This document shows positions 7,095 through 13,209 of a DNA stretch of 19,400 nt, piece after piece (the stretch's first letter is position 1; each line of letters begins with the position of its first letter). The stretch is from Methanomicrobiales archaeon (GTDB taxonomy: Archaea > Halobacteriota > Methanomicrobia > Methanomicrobiales > Methanospirillaceae). The stretch is taken from the NCBI GenBank assembly GCA_017883495.1, contig JADGNL010000063.1, positions 1-19,400 of the forward strand, given 5' to 3'. A program made the translations under genes and the position numbers. The notes beneath the pieces were generated by a model that saw only the letters and a list, made by a program, of their open reading frames with translations, had not been told where the DNA came from and did no database searches.

Positions 7095-8665
7095 CGGACG
7101 GCCTCCCCCTTGAGCCCCTCGACACCCATGGCGTAGAGGACGGAGAGGACCTCGTCCTCATCCCGGACACCCTTCGAGATCTCGACCATCTGGGCGAAGT
7201 TCTTGACGAGCCCACAGTTCGGCCCCTCAGGCGTTTCGGACGGACAGATCCGACCCCACTGCGTCGGGTGCAGATCGCGGGCCTCGAAGTGAGGCTGCGA
7301 CCGCGAGAGCGGCGAGATCACGCGCCGCAGATGCGAGAGCACGGCCATGTGATCCACACGGTCGAGAAGCTGCGAGACGCCGGTCCGGCCGCCGACCCAG
7401 TTACCAGTGGCGAGCGGGTGCAGGAGCCGCTCGGTCAGCACGTCCGCGCGGACGGCGGTTCCGATGGAGAGGTCGCGGTGGCGCATCGAGGCGCGCTCGA
7501 GCTGGTACTTGACGTCGCGAGTCAAACGGTTGAGCGAGATCCGGAAGAGATCTTCCATCAGGTCGCCCGCGAGCTTGAGCCGCTTGTTCGAGTAGTGGTC
7601 CTTATCGTCGATGCGCCGCTTGTCGAGCACGAGGTCGAAGCAGGCTTCGGCCATGCGCCCGAGGAAGTGGGCCTTCGCGAGCCGGACGCCCTGGACCGTT
7701 TCATGATACAGCGGGTCCTCCTCGCTCATCCCGATCGGCATCAGGTAGTTCAGATGCGGCAGCAGGTAGTTGTCGAGCACGAACTCGGCGCGCTTGCGCT
7801 GGTAATCGCGCGTCTGGTTCGGCGCGAGCTTCTTACCGACGTACATGATCCCGCAGTCGACCGCGCCCGTGCCCGTGGCACACGCGGACTCCTCGAGGTT
7901 CTGCATCATGAAGGTCAGGATGTCCTCCTCGGTCGAGACGGCCTCGACGATCGCCTGCTCGGTCTCGAGGCCGAGTGCGAACATCAGGTCCACGAACTTA
8001 AGGTGGCCGGCCACGGACGGGAACGAGACCTCGAGCAGGTTCTTCTTGTTCCGCTCGACGACCACCAGCGCCCGGTACCCGCGGTACTGCGAGAAGACCT
8101 TCGCGACGTAGATCCGCTCGTTGTAGCGCTCGGTGAACTCGGTCATGATCTTGTTCGAGGCGAGGTCCTCGAGGGTCATCAGAACACGCTCGGTGCCGTT
8201 CACCACGAAGTAGCCGCCCGGATCGAGCGGATCTTCGCCGTGGATGGTCCGCTCCGCGTCGCTCATGCCGGCCAGGTTGCACGCGGTCGAGCCGATCATG
8301 ATCGGCAGCAGGCCGATGGTCGTGATTACCGGCTCCTGGCGCTCGCCGCCGTGGACGAGCGTCATGTCGAGATGCATCGGCGCCGCGTACGTCAGATTGC
8401 GGAGCCGGGCTTCGCTCGGGAAGAGGTCGCCCTGGGAGCCGTCTGCCTCGCGGACGAGCGGTTTCATGACCTTGACCTGGCCGAGCTCGACCCAGACGGG
8501 TTCGTTCGACTTGCCGCGGTTCTCGATATCGGTCTCGATGACCCGCTGCTCATCCACGACCTTCTGCAGGTTGTGGGCGAGGAAGTTGTTGAACGAATCC
8601 AGCTGATGCCGGGCCACGTGTTCGTGGGAGAAATATGCTTTTGAGAGAATGGTACGGTCTAACAG
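7091..8665 (-). CDS. rpoB2: DNA-directed RNA polymerase subunit B'' (B2); start codon apparently CTG
   Basis: About 524 residues, the N-terminal part (protrusion, lobe, fork) of the second-largest subunit. Family segments include the early SFNNFLAHNLQ, LMTLEDLASNKIM, SVLSHLRRVISPLSR-like DHMAVLSHLRRVISPL, and near the end CPSETPEGPNCGLVKN. The first ATG/GTG/TTG in frame is GTG at 8617, but the frame continues upstream with TILSKAYFSHEH, which fits the conserved N-terminus. The upstream open frame has no ATG, GTG or TTG before it runs back into rpoH. A good Shine-Dalgarno match, GGGGTGAT (8676-8669), sits three bases before an in-frame CTG at 8665-8663, so I place the start there. The alternatives are a sequencing error in an original ATG, or a start at 8617 giving a shortened protein. 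The 3' end overlaps rpoB1 by four bases. Confidence 0.93.
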   Translation of the reverse strand: MLDRTILSKAYFSHEHVARHQLDSFNNFLAHNLQKVVDEQRVIETDIENRGKSNEPVWVELGQVKVMKPLVREADGSQGDLFPSEARLRNLTYAAPMHLDMTLVHGGERQEPVITTIGLLPIMIGSTACNLAGMSDAERTIHGEDPLDPGGYFVVNGTERVLMTLEDLASNKIMTEFTERYNERIYVAKVFSQYRGYRALVVVERNKKNLLEVSFPSVAGHLKFVDLMFALGLETEQAIVEAVSTEEDILTFMMQNLEESACATGTGAVDCGIMYVGKKLAPNQTRDYQRKRAEFVLDNYLLPHLNYLMPIGMSEEDPLYHETVQGVRLAKAHFLGRMAEACFDLVLDKRRIDDKDHYSNKRLKLAGDLMEDLFRISLNRLTRDVKYQLERASMRHRDLSIGTAVRADVLTERLLHPLATGNWVGGRTGVSQLLDRVDHMAVLSHLRRVISPLSRSQPHFEARDLHPTQWGRICPSETPEGPNCGLVKNFAQMVEISKGVRDEDEVLSVLYAMGVEGLKGEAVR

Positions 8666-8668
8666 AGA

Positions 8669-8676
8669 ATCACCCC
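8669..8676 (-). promoter_or_regulatory. Shine-Dalgarno site that decides the rpoB2 start
   Basis: GGGGTGAT on the minus strand, nearly complementary to the archaeal 16S rRNA 3' end (core GGTGAT). It lies just after the rpoH stop codon and three bases before an in-frame CTG at 8665. No ATG, GTG or TTG in the rpoB2 frame lies within a usable distance. Its position argues that translation starts here rather than at GTG 8617, about 50 bases further on. Confidence 0.6.
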
Positions 8677-8679
8677 GGA

Positions 8680-8931
8680 TTATTTCTTCGGCCGCCTGAT
8701 CACGAGCCGATAGGCCTCCGCGATCCCCGCGGTCTGGCTCTGCCTGACGATCTGGATGACATCGCCGACCTTGCCGTTGATCTGCTTTACGGCCGCATCG
8801 TCGTGGTAGATCTTCGGCAGCTGTTCAAAGGTGATGGAATACCGTGCGAGGAGGGTCTTCACCTCATCCTCGCTCATGACCTGATGATCGGGGACCATGA
8901 CATGGTCCAGTACGTTTATCCTGCTACTCAT
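8680..8931 (-). CDS. rpoH: DNA-directed RNA polymerase subunit H
   Basis: 83 residues, the small H subunit (Rpb5 C-terminal homologue) found in archaeal but not bacterial polymerases. It sits near the jaw contacting downstream DNA. The sequence opens with NVLDHVMVPDHQVMSEDE, matching the family's H-x-L/M-VP-x-H-x-(V/L)(L/M)S-x-EE pattern, and ends with IVRQSQTAGIAEAYRLVI. ATG at 8931 is chosen because GGGAGGGGCAG lies directly upstream and the protein then has the normal length; the longer frame to 9039 runs into the tRNA. It is the first protein gene of the rpo operon, and its TAA lies 14 bases upstream of the proposed rpoB2 start. Confidence 0.97.
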   Translation of the reverse strand: MSSRINVLDHVMVPDHQVMSEDEVKTLLARYSITFEQLPKIYHDDAAVKQINGKVGDVIQIVRQSQTAGIAEAYRLVIRRPKK

Positions 8932-9009
8932 CTGCCCCTCCCGCCCCGGGACGTCTGGGTGTTCGCTCTGCATCGCCAGTTCAAAAACCAAGGTCGCCAC
9001 GGTGGAAAC

Positions 9010-9082
9010 GGGCCCGGAGGGATTTGAACCCCCGACCACCTGGTTAAAAGCCAGGCGCTCTGCCGGACTGAGCTACGAACCC
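9010..9082 (-). tRNA. tRNA-Lys (anticodon TTT)
   Basis: On the minus strand the 73-base gene folds as a full cloverleaf. The acceptor stem is GGGTTCG/CGGGCCC with two G-T pairs. The D stem is GCTC/GAGC and the anticodon stem CCTGG/CCAGG with loop CTTTTAA (anticodon TTT). The T arm is GGGGG-TTCAAAT-CCCTC. CCA is not encoded, as is common in archaea. It lies about 80 bases upstream of rpoH on the same strand and directly downstream of a TATA element at 9124-9136, so it may share a primary transcript with the polymerase operon. T-rich sequence just after the tRNA (about 8980-8990, minus strand) could instead terminate it. Confidence 0.97.
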
Positions 9083-9123
9083 ATCCGTCCCTGCGACACA
9101 GCATTATTACAACGAGGGAAAAG

Positions 9124-9136
9124 CATATAAATTTTC
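9124..9136 (-). promoter_or_regulatory. TATA/BRE promoter for tRNA-Lys and possibly the rpo operon
   Basis: Minus-strand GAAAA followed by TTTATATG is a typical archaeal BRE plus TATA box. It is centred about 45 bases upstream of the mature tRNA-Lys 5' end, which predicts a start site near 9100 and a short leader removed by RNase P. No comparably clear TATA box is seen between the tRNA and rpoH (8932-9009), so the polymerase genes may depend on this promoter. Confidence 0.65.
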
Positions 9137-9377
9137 GGAAAGTACCTTAAAGATTCCGCAGCCGACACCGGGGCGGAGAAATCCCAAATACGGCCCGCCA
9201 TTTAACCGATCCGGCTCGGAGCGACCGACGCGCGGAATCCGCCCCTGGTTCCGTCCAGGAGCGGACGAAGCCCCGCGGGCGATGGCGAACTCTCTTTCCC
9301 GAGCTCCGCGCGCATCCATGCACGGAGATTGCAGCGTCCGCGCGAACGATACCCTTCGCACGGACACGGAGATGCGG
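9137..9377. other. Non-coding gap between response regulator and tRNA-Lys promoter
   Basis: No convincing gene. The only open frame (86 codons, minus strand) has no recognisable features, runs through the tRNA-Lys promoter and has low-complexity Arg-rich composition typical of antisense GC-rich frames. The stretch contains the hairpin at 9336-9365 just downstream of the response regulator stop. I see no tRNA, SRP RNA or RNase P RNA motif in it. Confidence 0.5.
9336..9365 (-). terminator. Hairpin just after the response regulator gene
   Basis: GTCCGCGCGAA (9336-9346) pairs with TTCGCACGGAC (9355-9365) in ten of eleven positions around an eight-base loop. It starts about 12 bases after the minus-strand stop codon. 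Archaeal termination depends mainly on U-rich tracts, and none follows here, so this may be an RNA 3'-end stabiliser or processing site rather than a true terminator. Confidence 0.35.
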
Positions 9378-10022
9378 TCAGGCCGATTCGGGGTTGGTCA
9401 CGGGGATCTTCATCTGGCTTCGGATCTGGCTCAGACGATCCTCCTGGAAGGTGATGTTCATATTCATGGATCTGATGGCCCGTGCGATCTCGTCGCCGAC
9501 CCGGGCGCGCGCATCCGAGAGGTTATAGGTGGACTCGAGGATGGACATGAGGCGGCGGTTCACCTCGATGCTCTTCGAGATGCGCGCGTACTCGTCGATC
9601 ACCTGCTGGTCGGCGCCGGCGGCCTTGGCCGCCTCGACATCCTGCCGGATGCGGGCGCGGCGGTTCAGGATGTACTCGATCACGTCATAGAGCTCGCGGT
9701 GAGTGATCGGCTTGAGCACGTAGTCCTCGACGTAGATCGCGTACTCCTGGGCCTCGTCGGGGGCGAGCTGCTTGGCCGTGAGCATCATGACCGGGATGTC
9801 CTTGGTCTCGGGGTTCGTCTTGATCCGCTCAAGAGTCTCCCGCCCGTCCATCGGCTCCATCATGATGTCGAGGAGGATCAGATCCGGCCGCTCGGTCTTG
9901 AGTAGATCGAGGCATTCCTGGCCGCCATACGTGGCGAGAGTTCTGTACCCGCCGCGTTCGAGCATGGTCACGAAGACATCGACGATGAAGGCGGAGTCAT
10001 CAACGACCATGATCGTGTACAT
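9378..10022 (-). CDS. CheY-type response regulator with long helical C-terminal tail
   Basis: 214 residues. The N-terminal receiver domain (about 1-120) has the complete phosphoacceptor site: acidic pair D8/D9 (VVDDS), phosphoacceptor D52 (LILLDIMM), T82 (MLTA) and K104 (VLKP). The remaining ~95 residues are predicted helical and probably coiled-coil (for example IRQDVEAAKAAGADQQVIDEY, then ISKSIEVNRRLMSILEST). This part contains no DNA-binding, HD-GYP or other output domain I can identify, so the output may be protein-protein interaction. ATG at 10022 overlaps the stop of the upstream Roadblock gene by one base, so the two are translationally coupled. No histidine kinase is encoded nearby. 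The protein is soluble, with no signal peptide or membrane segment. Confidence 0.88.
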   Translation of the reverse strand: MYTIMVVDDSAFIVDVFVTMLERGGYRTLATYGGQECLDLLKTERPDLILLDIMMEPMDGRETLERIKTNPETKDIPVMMLTAKQLAPDEAQEYAIYVEDYVLKPITHRELYDVIEYILNRRARIRQDVEAAKAAGADQQVIDEYARISKSIEVNRRLMSILESTYNLSDARARVGDEIARAIRSMNMNITFQEDRLSQIRSQMKIPVTNPESA

Positions 10023-10381
10023 CAGAATGCCTCCCCGATCTGCTGGGCCAGCGGCTCGAGTCGGGCGATGACCTGATCGGGTTCCGCGCCGACCGTCAGA
10101 ACGGCCACGACCAGCAGTTTGTCACCGGCATCGTGGAGAAGTATGCACCCGCCGGCGGCATCGATCCGGACGCGCACAGGGGGCGTGATACTGATGACGC
10201 TGGCCGCCGACTCCGCCGATGCGAGAACGGACGCGCTCATCGCGGCAAACCACTTCTCGGAGATCTCCCTCGGAAACGATCTGCCGATCATGACACCGTC
10301 CTTGGTGACCAGCGCCGCCCCTTCGATGCCGTCAATGGCCCGGACCTCGTCAACGAACCCCGCAATACGCTCCTTCAACAT
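10022..10381 (-). CDS. Roadblock/LC7 domain protein
   Basis: 119 residues fitting a single Roadblock/LC7 (longin-like) domain: an N-terminal helix (ERIAGFVDEVRAIDGI), strand GAALVTKDGVMIGRS, a helix around SASVLASAESAASVI, a strand GGCILLHDAGDKLLVVAVL, and a C-terminal helix VIARLEPLAQQIGEAF. In bacteria and archaea such proteins usually regulate small Ras-like GTPases (MglB with MglA) or act as scaffold dimers. No GTPase gene lies in the window. It is the first gene of a two-gene operon, overlapping the response regulator by one base. A TATA element lies about 60 bases upstream. The ATG at 10381 has only a weak ribosome binding site. The family call is from fold-type sequence pattern and is fairly secure; the pathway is unknown. 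Confidence 0.82.
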   Translation of the reverse strand: MLKERIAGFVDEVRAIDGIEGAALVTKDGVMIGRSFPREISEKWFAAMSASVLASAESAASVISITPPVRVRIDAAGGCILLHDAGDKLLVVAVLTVGAEPDQVIARLEPLAQQIGEAF

Positions 10382-10435
10382 GATATCTGCCTTCGATGCC
10401 GCGATTAGAGAGATTAGTGTATAGAGCGTCTAAAC

Positions 10436-10453
10436 GATATTTATCATTTTCGA
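10436..10453 (-). promoter_or_regulatory. TATA promoter for the Roadblock-response regulator operon
   Basis: Minus-strand TCGAAAAT (BRE-like) followed by GATAAATATC (TATA-like) at 10445-10436. Expected initiation is near 10414, leaving a leader of about 33 bases before the ATG at 10381. Confidence 0.5.
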
Positions 10454-10482
10454 AATCTCGAGCCATCCCGAAGAATTCCGTT

Positions 10483-10496
10483 CGCGATAAATCGCG
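10483..10496. repeat. 14-bp palindrome CGCGATAAATCGCG
   Basis: CGCGAT-AA-ATCGCG: a six-base inverted repeat with two-base centre, in the non-coding gap about 40 bases upstream of the Roadblock operon TATA box. Symmetry and location suit an operator for a dimeric regulator, but only one copy is present. Confidence 0.45.
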
Positions 10497-10510
10497 GGCA
10501 TTCCGACGGG

Positions 10511-10533
10511 AACCGTGATTTGAACCGTGATTT
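10511..10533 (+). repeat. Tandem direct repeat AACCGTGATTT, two copies
   Basis: AACCGTGATTT occurs at 10511-10521 and again at 10523-10533, a period of 12 bases, roughly one helical turn. A CACGG inverse match follows at about 10541. It lies in the 230-bp non-coding gap between the Roadblock operon and tRNA-Pro, which otherwise contains no gene. It could bind a regulator of either transcript. Confidence 0.45.
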
Positions 10534-10579
10534 CCTTTCTCACGGCGCCGGCACACCCCTCCGGAAGCGGAGAGGAAGG

Positions 10580-10589
10580 TAGATATGGA
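10580..10589 (+). promoter_or_regulatory. Weak TATA-like element upstream of tRNA-Pro
   Basis: GTAGATATGG is centred about 30 bases before the tRNA-Pro 5' end, the right distance for a TATA box, but the match to the archaeal consensus is poor. Confidence 0.3.
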
Positions 10590-10613
10590 CCCCGGGCCAA
10601 CGTCATAGGTCGT

Positions 10614-10687
10614 GGGGCCATAGGGTAGCCTGGCCATCCTAGGAGACTGGGGGTCTTCTGACCTGCGTTCAAATCGCAGTGGCCCCA
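10614..10687 (+). tRNA. tRNA-Pro (anticodon GGG)
   Basis: 74-base cloverleaf. The acceptor stem is GGGGCCA/TGGCCCC with discriminator A. The D stem pairs GGGT with ATCC. The anticodon stem is GGAGA/TCTTC around loop CTGGGGG, giving anticodon GGG. The T arm is CTGCG-TTCAAAT-CGCAG. CCA is not encoded and no intron is seen. A T5 run at 10691-10695 directly after it is a good termination signal. The next gene, of the DUF89 family, begins 33 bases downstream. I see no duplicate of its 3' end in the window that would suggest an integrated element. Confidence 0.93.
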
Positions 10688-10720
10688 TCCTTTTTCTGTC
10701 CGAGGGCCGACGGTACGGCA

Positions 10721-11572
10721 ATGCCGGTCACCGACGAGTGCTTCGACTGTCTCATCTCGCGAGTCGTCCACAGCTGCGTGCTCGCCGGCCGCTCCGACGA
10801 TGCTCCGCGTGTGAGCGCGATCTGCGCCGCACGGCTCACAGAGCTACGCGACAGACACGTCCCGCAACCCGTGGTAGCGAGCGAGCTCCACCGACTCGCA
10901 GTTCGCGAGCTCGGAGTCCATGACCCCTACGCCGAGGTCAAAGCCGCGAGCACCAGGACCGTGCTCGAGGCGTGCCGGGTTGTGCGGCCACGCCTGTCGA
11001 CCCTCCGCGACTTCGTGACGGCCTCGATCATCGGCAACACCTTCGACCACGGCGTGAAGGGGCATGAGATCGCCACCGATTTTACCGCCTTCTTCGAGGA
11101 CGAGTTCGCCCGCGGCCTTGCGATCGACGACTGCGACGAGATCGAGGAGCGCCTCGGCCACGTGGTCTACATCACCGACAACTGCGGCGAGATCGTCCTC
11201 GACCGCCTCCTGATCGAATACCTGACCGAACATGGCGCCCGGGTAACGGTCGCGGTGCGCGACGGACCCGTCCTGAACGATGCGACCCTCGAAGACGCGC
11301 GGGCGCTGAGGCTCGATCGGCTGGCCGAGTGCCTGACCACGACCGGTGGGGGGAGCGAGATCGGCGTCCCTCTCGACCGGATTCCCCCCGACCTCGCAGA
11401 GGCGATCGAACGCGCGGATCTGATCGTCGCCAAGGGAATGGCAAACTACGAGTCGCTCTCGGAGTACGGCGGTCTTCCCCCCGTGGCCTTCCTGCTCGCG
11501 GCCAAGTGCAGGCCGATCGCGGCACGCCTCGGGGTCTCGGTCGGGGAGAAGGTAGCCCTGCTCCGTTTCTGA
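10721..11572 (+). CDS. DUF89/ARMT1-type damage-control phosphatase family protein
   Basis: 283 residues. DUF89 proteins are metal-dependent phosphatases acting on damaged or side-product phosphometabolites; the substrate of the archaeal branch is not settled. Seen here: N-terminal C7-x2-C10 (ECFDCL), ASIIGNTFDHG (101-111, with N106 and D109 expected near the metal), DNCGEIVLD (153-161, the family's metal-binding D-x-x-GE motif), KGMANYESL (238-246), and LLAAKC near the C-terminus. The ATG at 10721 was chosen because the longer frame from 10679 would begin inside tRNA-Pro and adds 14 unsupported residues. It converges on ftsZ with only 15 bases between the stop codons. No signal peptide is present. 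The family call is strong; the specific function is not assignable from sequence. Confidence 0.87.
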   Translation: MPVTDECFDCLISRVVHSCVLAGRSDDAPRVSAICAARLTELRDRHVPQPVVASELHRLAVRELGVHDPYAEVKAASTRTVLEACRVVRPRLSTLRDFVTASIIGNTFDHGVKGHEIATDFTAFFEDEFARGLAIDDCDEIEERLGHVVYITDNCGEIVLDRLLIEYLTEHGARVTVAVRDGPVLNDATLEDARALRLDRLAECLTTTGGGSEIGVPLDRIPPDLAEAIERADLIVAKGMANYESLSEYGGLPPVAFLLAAKCRPIAARLGVSVGEKVALLRF

Positions 11573-11586
11573 AAATAAAAGGGAGG
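11573..11586 (-). terminator. T-rich terminator after ftsZ
   Basis: Downstream of the ftsZ stop the minus strand reads CCTCCCTTTTATTTTC, two T4 tracts typical of archaeal termination. It occupies the whole gap between the convergent ftsZ and DUF89-family genes. Confidence 0.5.
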
Positions 11587-11587
11587 G

Positions 11588-12739
11588 TTACTGGACCACG
11601 TCGATCAGGGTACCGCCGCTGGCGATATCGCGAGGTTTGCGCACCCTGGTGCCGACGGGGACGCGGACATCCTGGCCGCTGTAGGTCTGGGGGCTCGGAA
11701 GGGCGCCACGGTTCTGGTTGCCGAGGATCTGGGCCGACTTGACACCGGTCATGATCGCCATGACCCGGACACGCCCCTCGAACTCGTTCTTGATCCGGGC
11801 TCCCCAGATCACATCGGCGCGGGGGTCGAGCTCGTAGGTCAGCTCGCGTGCGATCCCCTCGGCCTCCTGGAGGGTCAGATCGCTGCCACCCGTGATGTGG
11901 ATCAGGGCGCCGGTCGCGCCGTGATAGTCGATGTCGAGCATCGGGTTCGAGAGGCATTCTCGAACCACGGTCTCGGCCTTATTCTGCTGCTTGGACTCCC
12001 CGACGAGCATCACGGCCACGCCGCCCTTGCCCATGATCGCCCGGACGTCGGCGTAGTCGATGTTGATCAGGGACGGCTCGGTGATCGTCTCGCTGATCCC
12101 CTTGACGGTCTCGGCGATCAGCTGGTCCATCACCGAGAAGGCCTGCCCGAGCGGGAGGTTCGGGACGTAGGACTTGAGCCGGTTGTTGTCGAGCACGATC
12201 ACCGAGTCGGCTGCCTGGCTGAGCGCCTCGAGCCCCTCTTCGGCCCGAAGCAGGCGCGCTTTCTCGACCTCGAACGGGTAGCTGACCATGCCGACCACGA
12301 TCGCGCCCTGGGCCTTCGCGATCTGTGCGACCACCGGGGCTGCTCCGGTCCCCGTGCCGCCGCCCATGCCGGCGGTGACGAAGCAGAGATCCACGTCCTC
12401 GAGAACCGTCTCGAGGGTCGATCGCGCCATCTCGGCCGCGCGCTTCCCGACGTCGGGATAGCCTCCGGCGCCGAGTCCCTTGGTCAGCGACTTGCCGATC
12501 AGGATACGCTTGTCCGCCTGGATCATGTCCAGGTGCTGCTTGTCGGTATTGACCGCGATCGTCTCGGCGCCCGTGACCTGAAGGTGGTGGAGGCGGTTGA
12601 CGGTATTGTTGCCCGCTCCTCCGCACCCGACGATCACGATCCGGGGCTGACCGCTGAAGTCCTCCTCGTTGATGATGCCCTTGAGCATTTCGCGCTCGAT
12701 CTCGGCATTCTTCAGCGCTTCGTTGATGATGGTCTGCAT
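11588..12739 (-). CDS. ftsZ: Cell division protein FtsZ
   Basis: 383 residues. FtsZ is the tubulin-family GTPase that forms the division ring. The nucleotide-binding region has IVIVGCGGAGNNTVNRL (34-50), the tubulin signature GGGTGTG (126-132), and NNRL near 185. The T7 loop NIDYADVR (226-233) retains the residues that activate GTP hydrolysis in the neighbouring subunit. There is a ~33-residue N-terminal extension before the GTPase core, and the C-terminus ends in a short conserved-looking tail (GGTLIDVVQ) after a basic linker. It is canonical FtsZ rather than CetZ; I lean towards FtsZ1 but cannot exclude FtsZ2 without a tree. The ATG at 12739 has AGGGGG upstream and lies 13 bases after the CdrS-like gene, so both probably form one operon driven from about 13034-13048. 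Confidence 0.96.
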   Translation of the reverse strand: MQTIINEALKNAEIEREMLKGIINEEDFSGQPRIVIVGCGGAGNNTVNRLHHLQVTGAETIAVNTDKQHLDMIQADKRILIGKSLTKGLGAGGYPDVGKRAAEMARSTLETVLEDVDLCFVTAGMGGGTGTGAAPVVAQIAKAQGAIVVGMVSYPFEVEKARLLRAEEGLEALSQAADSVIVLDNNRLKSYVPNLPLGQAFSVMDQLIAETVKGISETITEPSLINIDYADVRAIMGKGGVAVMLVGESKQQNKAETVVRECLSNPMLDIDYHGATGALIHITGGSDLTLQEAEGIARELTYELDPRADVIWGARIKNEFEGRVRVMAIMTGVKSAQILGNQNRGALPSPQTYSGQDVRVPVGTRVRKPRDIASGGTLIDVVQ

Positions 12740-12752
12740 CTGAACCCCCTAC

Positions 12753-12929
12753 TTATATCTTGAGTGATACCTGATCCTTGTCGCGCAGCATCCGATTGCC
12801 CCGGCGCTCGATCAGCCCGCGGACCGCGTCGCGCACCGCCTCGGAGACGGTCGGGAAGTCGCCGTCCTCGACCATCTGCTCGAGCAGGTCCACCTGCTGT
12901 TCGGGCAATCGAATCGTAATCCGCTTCAT
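12753..12929 (-). CDS. cdrS: Small ribbon-helix-helix DNA-binding protein, CdrS-like
   Basis: 58 residues, MKRITIRLPEQQVDLLEQMV onward: a beta strand (RITIRLP) followed by two helices with DFPTVSEAVRDAVRGLI, the MetJ/Arc/CopG ribbon-helix-helix pattern. In haloarchaea the small RHH protein CdrS controls ftsZ and other cell-division genes and is encoded near ftsZ. The same adjacency and size suggest the same role here, though orthology is inferred. I use ATG 12929 because family members begin one or two residues before the strand; a TTG at 12962 would add 11 residues without support. The leader from the TATA box is about 80 bases and could hold an autoregulatory site. ftsZ follows 13 bases after its stop. 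Confidence 0.82.
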   Translation of the reverse strand: MKRITIRLPEQQVDLLEQMVEDGDFPTVSEAVRDAVRGLIERRGNRMLRDKDQVSLKI

Positions 12930-13032
12930 GGTGATCGGGATTGTCTGACTGTTGGACGACAATTGTCATCCAAACGTCTGACCGGCGGCGACTTTCTGTC
13001 GGACCCGCCGATGGTTCATGGTTGAGCATATT

Positions 13033-13048
13033 GTTATATATTCGTTTC
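13033..13048 (-). promoter_or_regulatory. TATA/BRE promoter of the cdrS-ftsZ operon (possibly bidirectional)
   Basis: Minus strand GAAACGAA then TATATAAC: a strong BRE plus TATA box predicting a start near 13012. The TATA core is nearly symmetric (TTATATAT on the plus strand at 13034-13041), so it could also direct plus-strand transcription toward cobD with a start near 13066. The gap 12930-13209 between cdrS and cobD holds no other gene I can support. Confidence 0.6.
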
Positions 13049-13209
13049 TATTTTCTTTCAGCAAGATACGTTGAATTCACGCGAAAGTGACGCCATTCTC
13101 CACGCTGCACGGAGATCGGGATGACGGACGTACCGGCCCCCCACGAGCCCGAAGCGGACTATCCGCCACGCAAACCTGCATCTTCGATCACGGACAGATC
13201 CTCTGTACG

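Noticed and set aside
9107..9367. An 86-codon minus-strand open frame between the response regulator and tRNA-Lys
   Set aside because: It has no recognisable features, runs through the tRNA-Lys TATA box and has the composition of a random GC-rich frame.
9321..9375. Repeated CACGGAGAT near 9321 and 9367, also near 13109
   Set aside because: A nine-base match in a GC-rich sequence with unequal spacing and different contexts is likely chance.
10614..10687. tRNA-Pro or tRNA-Lys as an integration site with an att repeat
   Set aside because: No second copy of either tRNA 3' end, and no integrase of the tyrosine or serine type, was seen in the window; the flanking genes are ordinary chromosomal genes.
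10350..10771. Minus-strand frames of 113-123 codons across tRNA-Pro
   Set aside because: They cover a well-folded tRNA on the other strand and the Roadblock promoter, and show no protein motifs.
13087..13209. A cobalamin riboswitch ahead of cobD
   Set aside because: A short string (GCAAACCTGCATC) faintly resembles part of the B12 element, but the other conserved boxes are absent in the required order, and such riboswitches are not typical of archaea.
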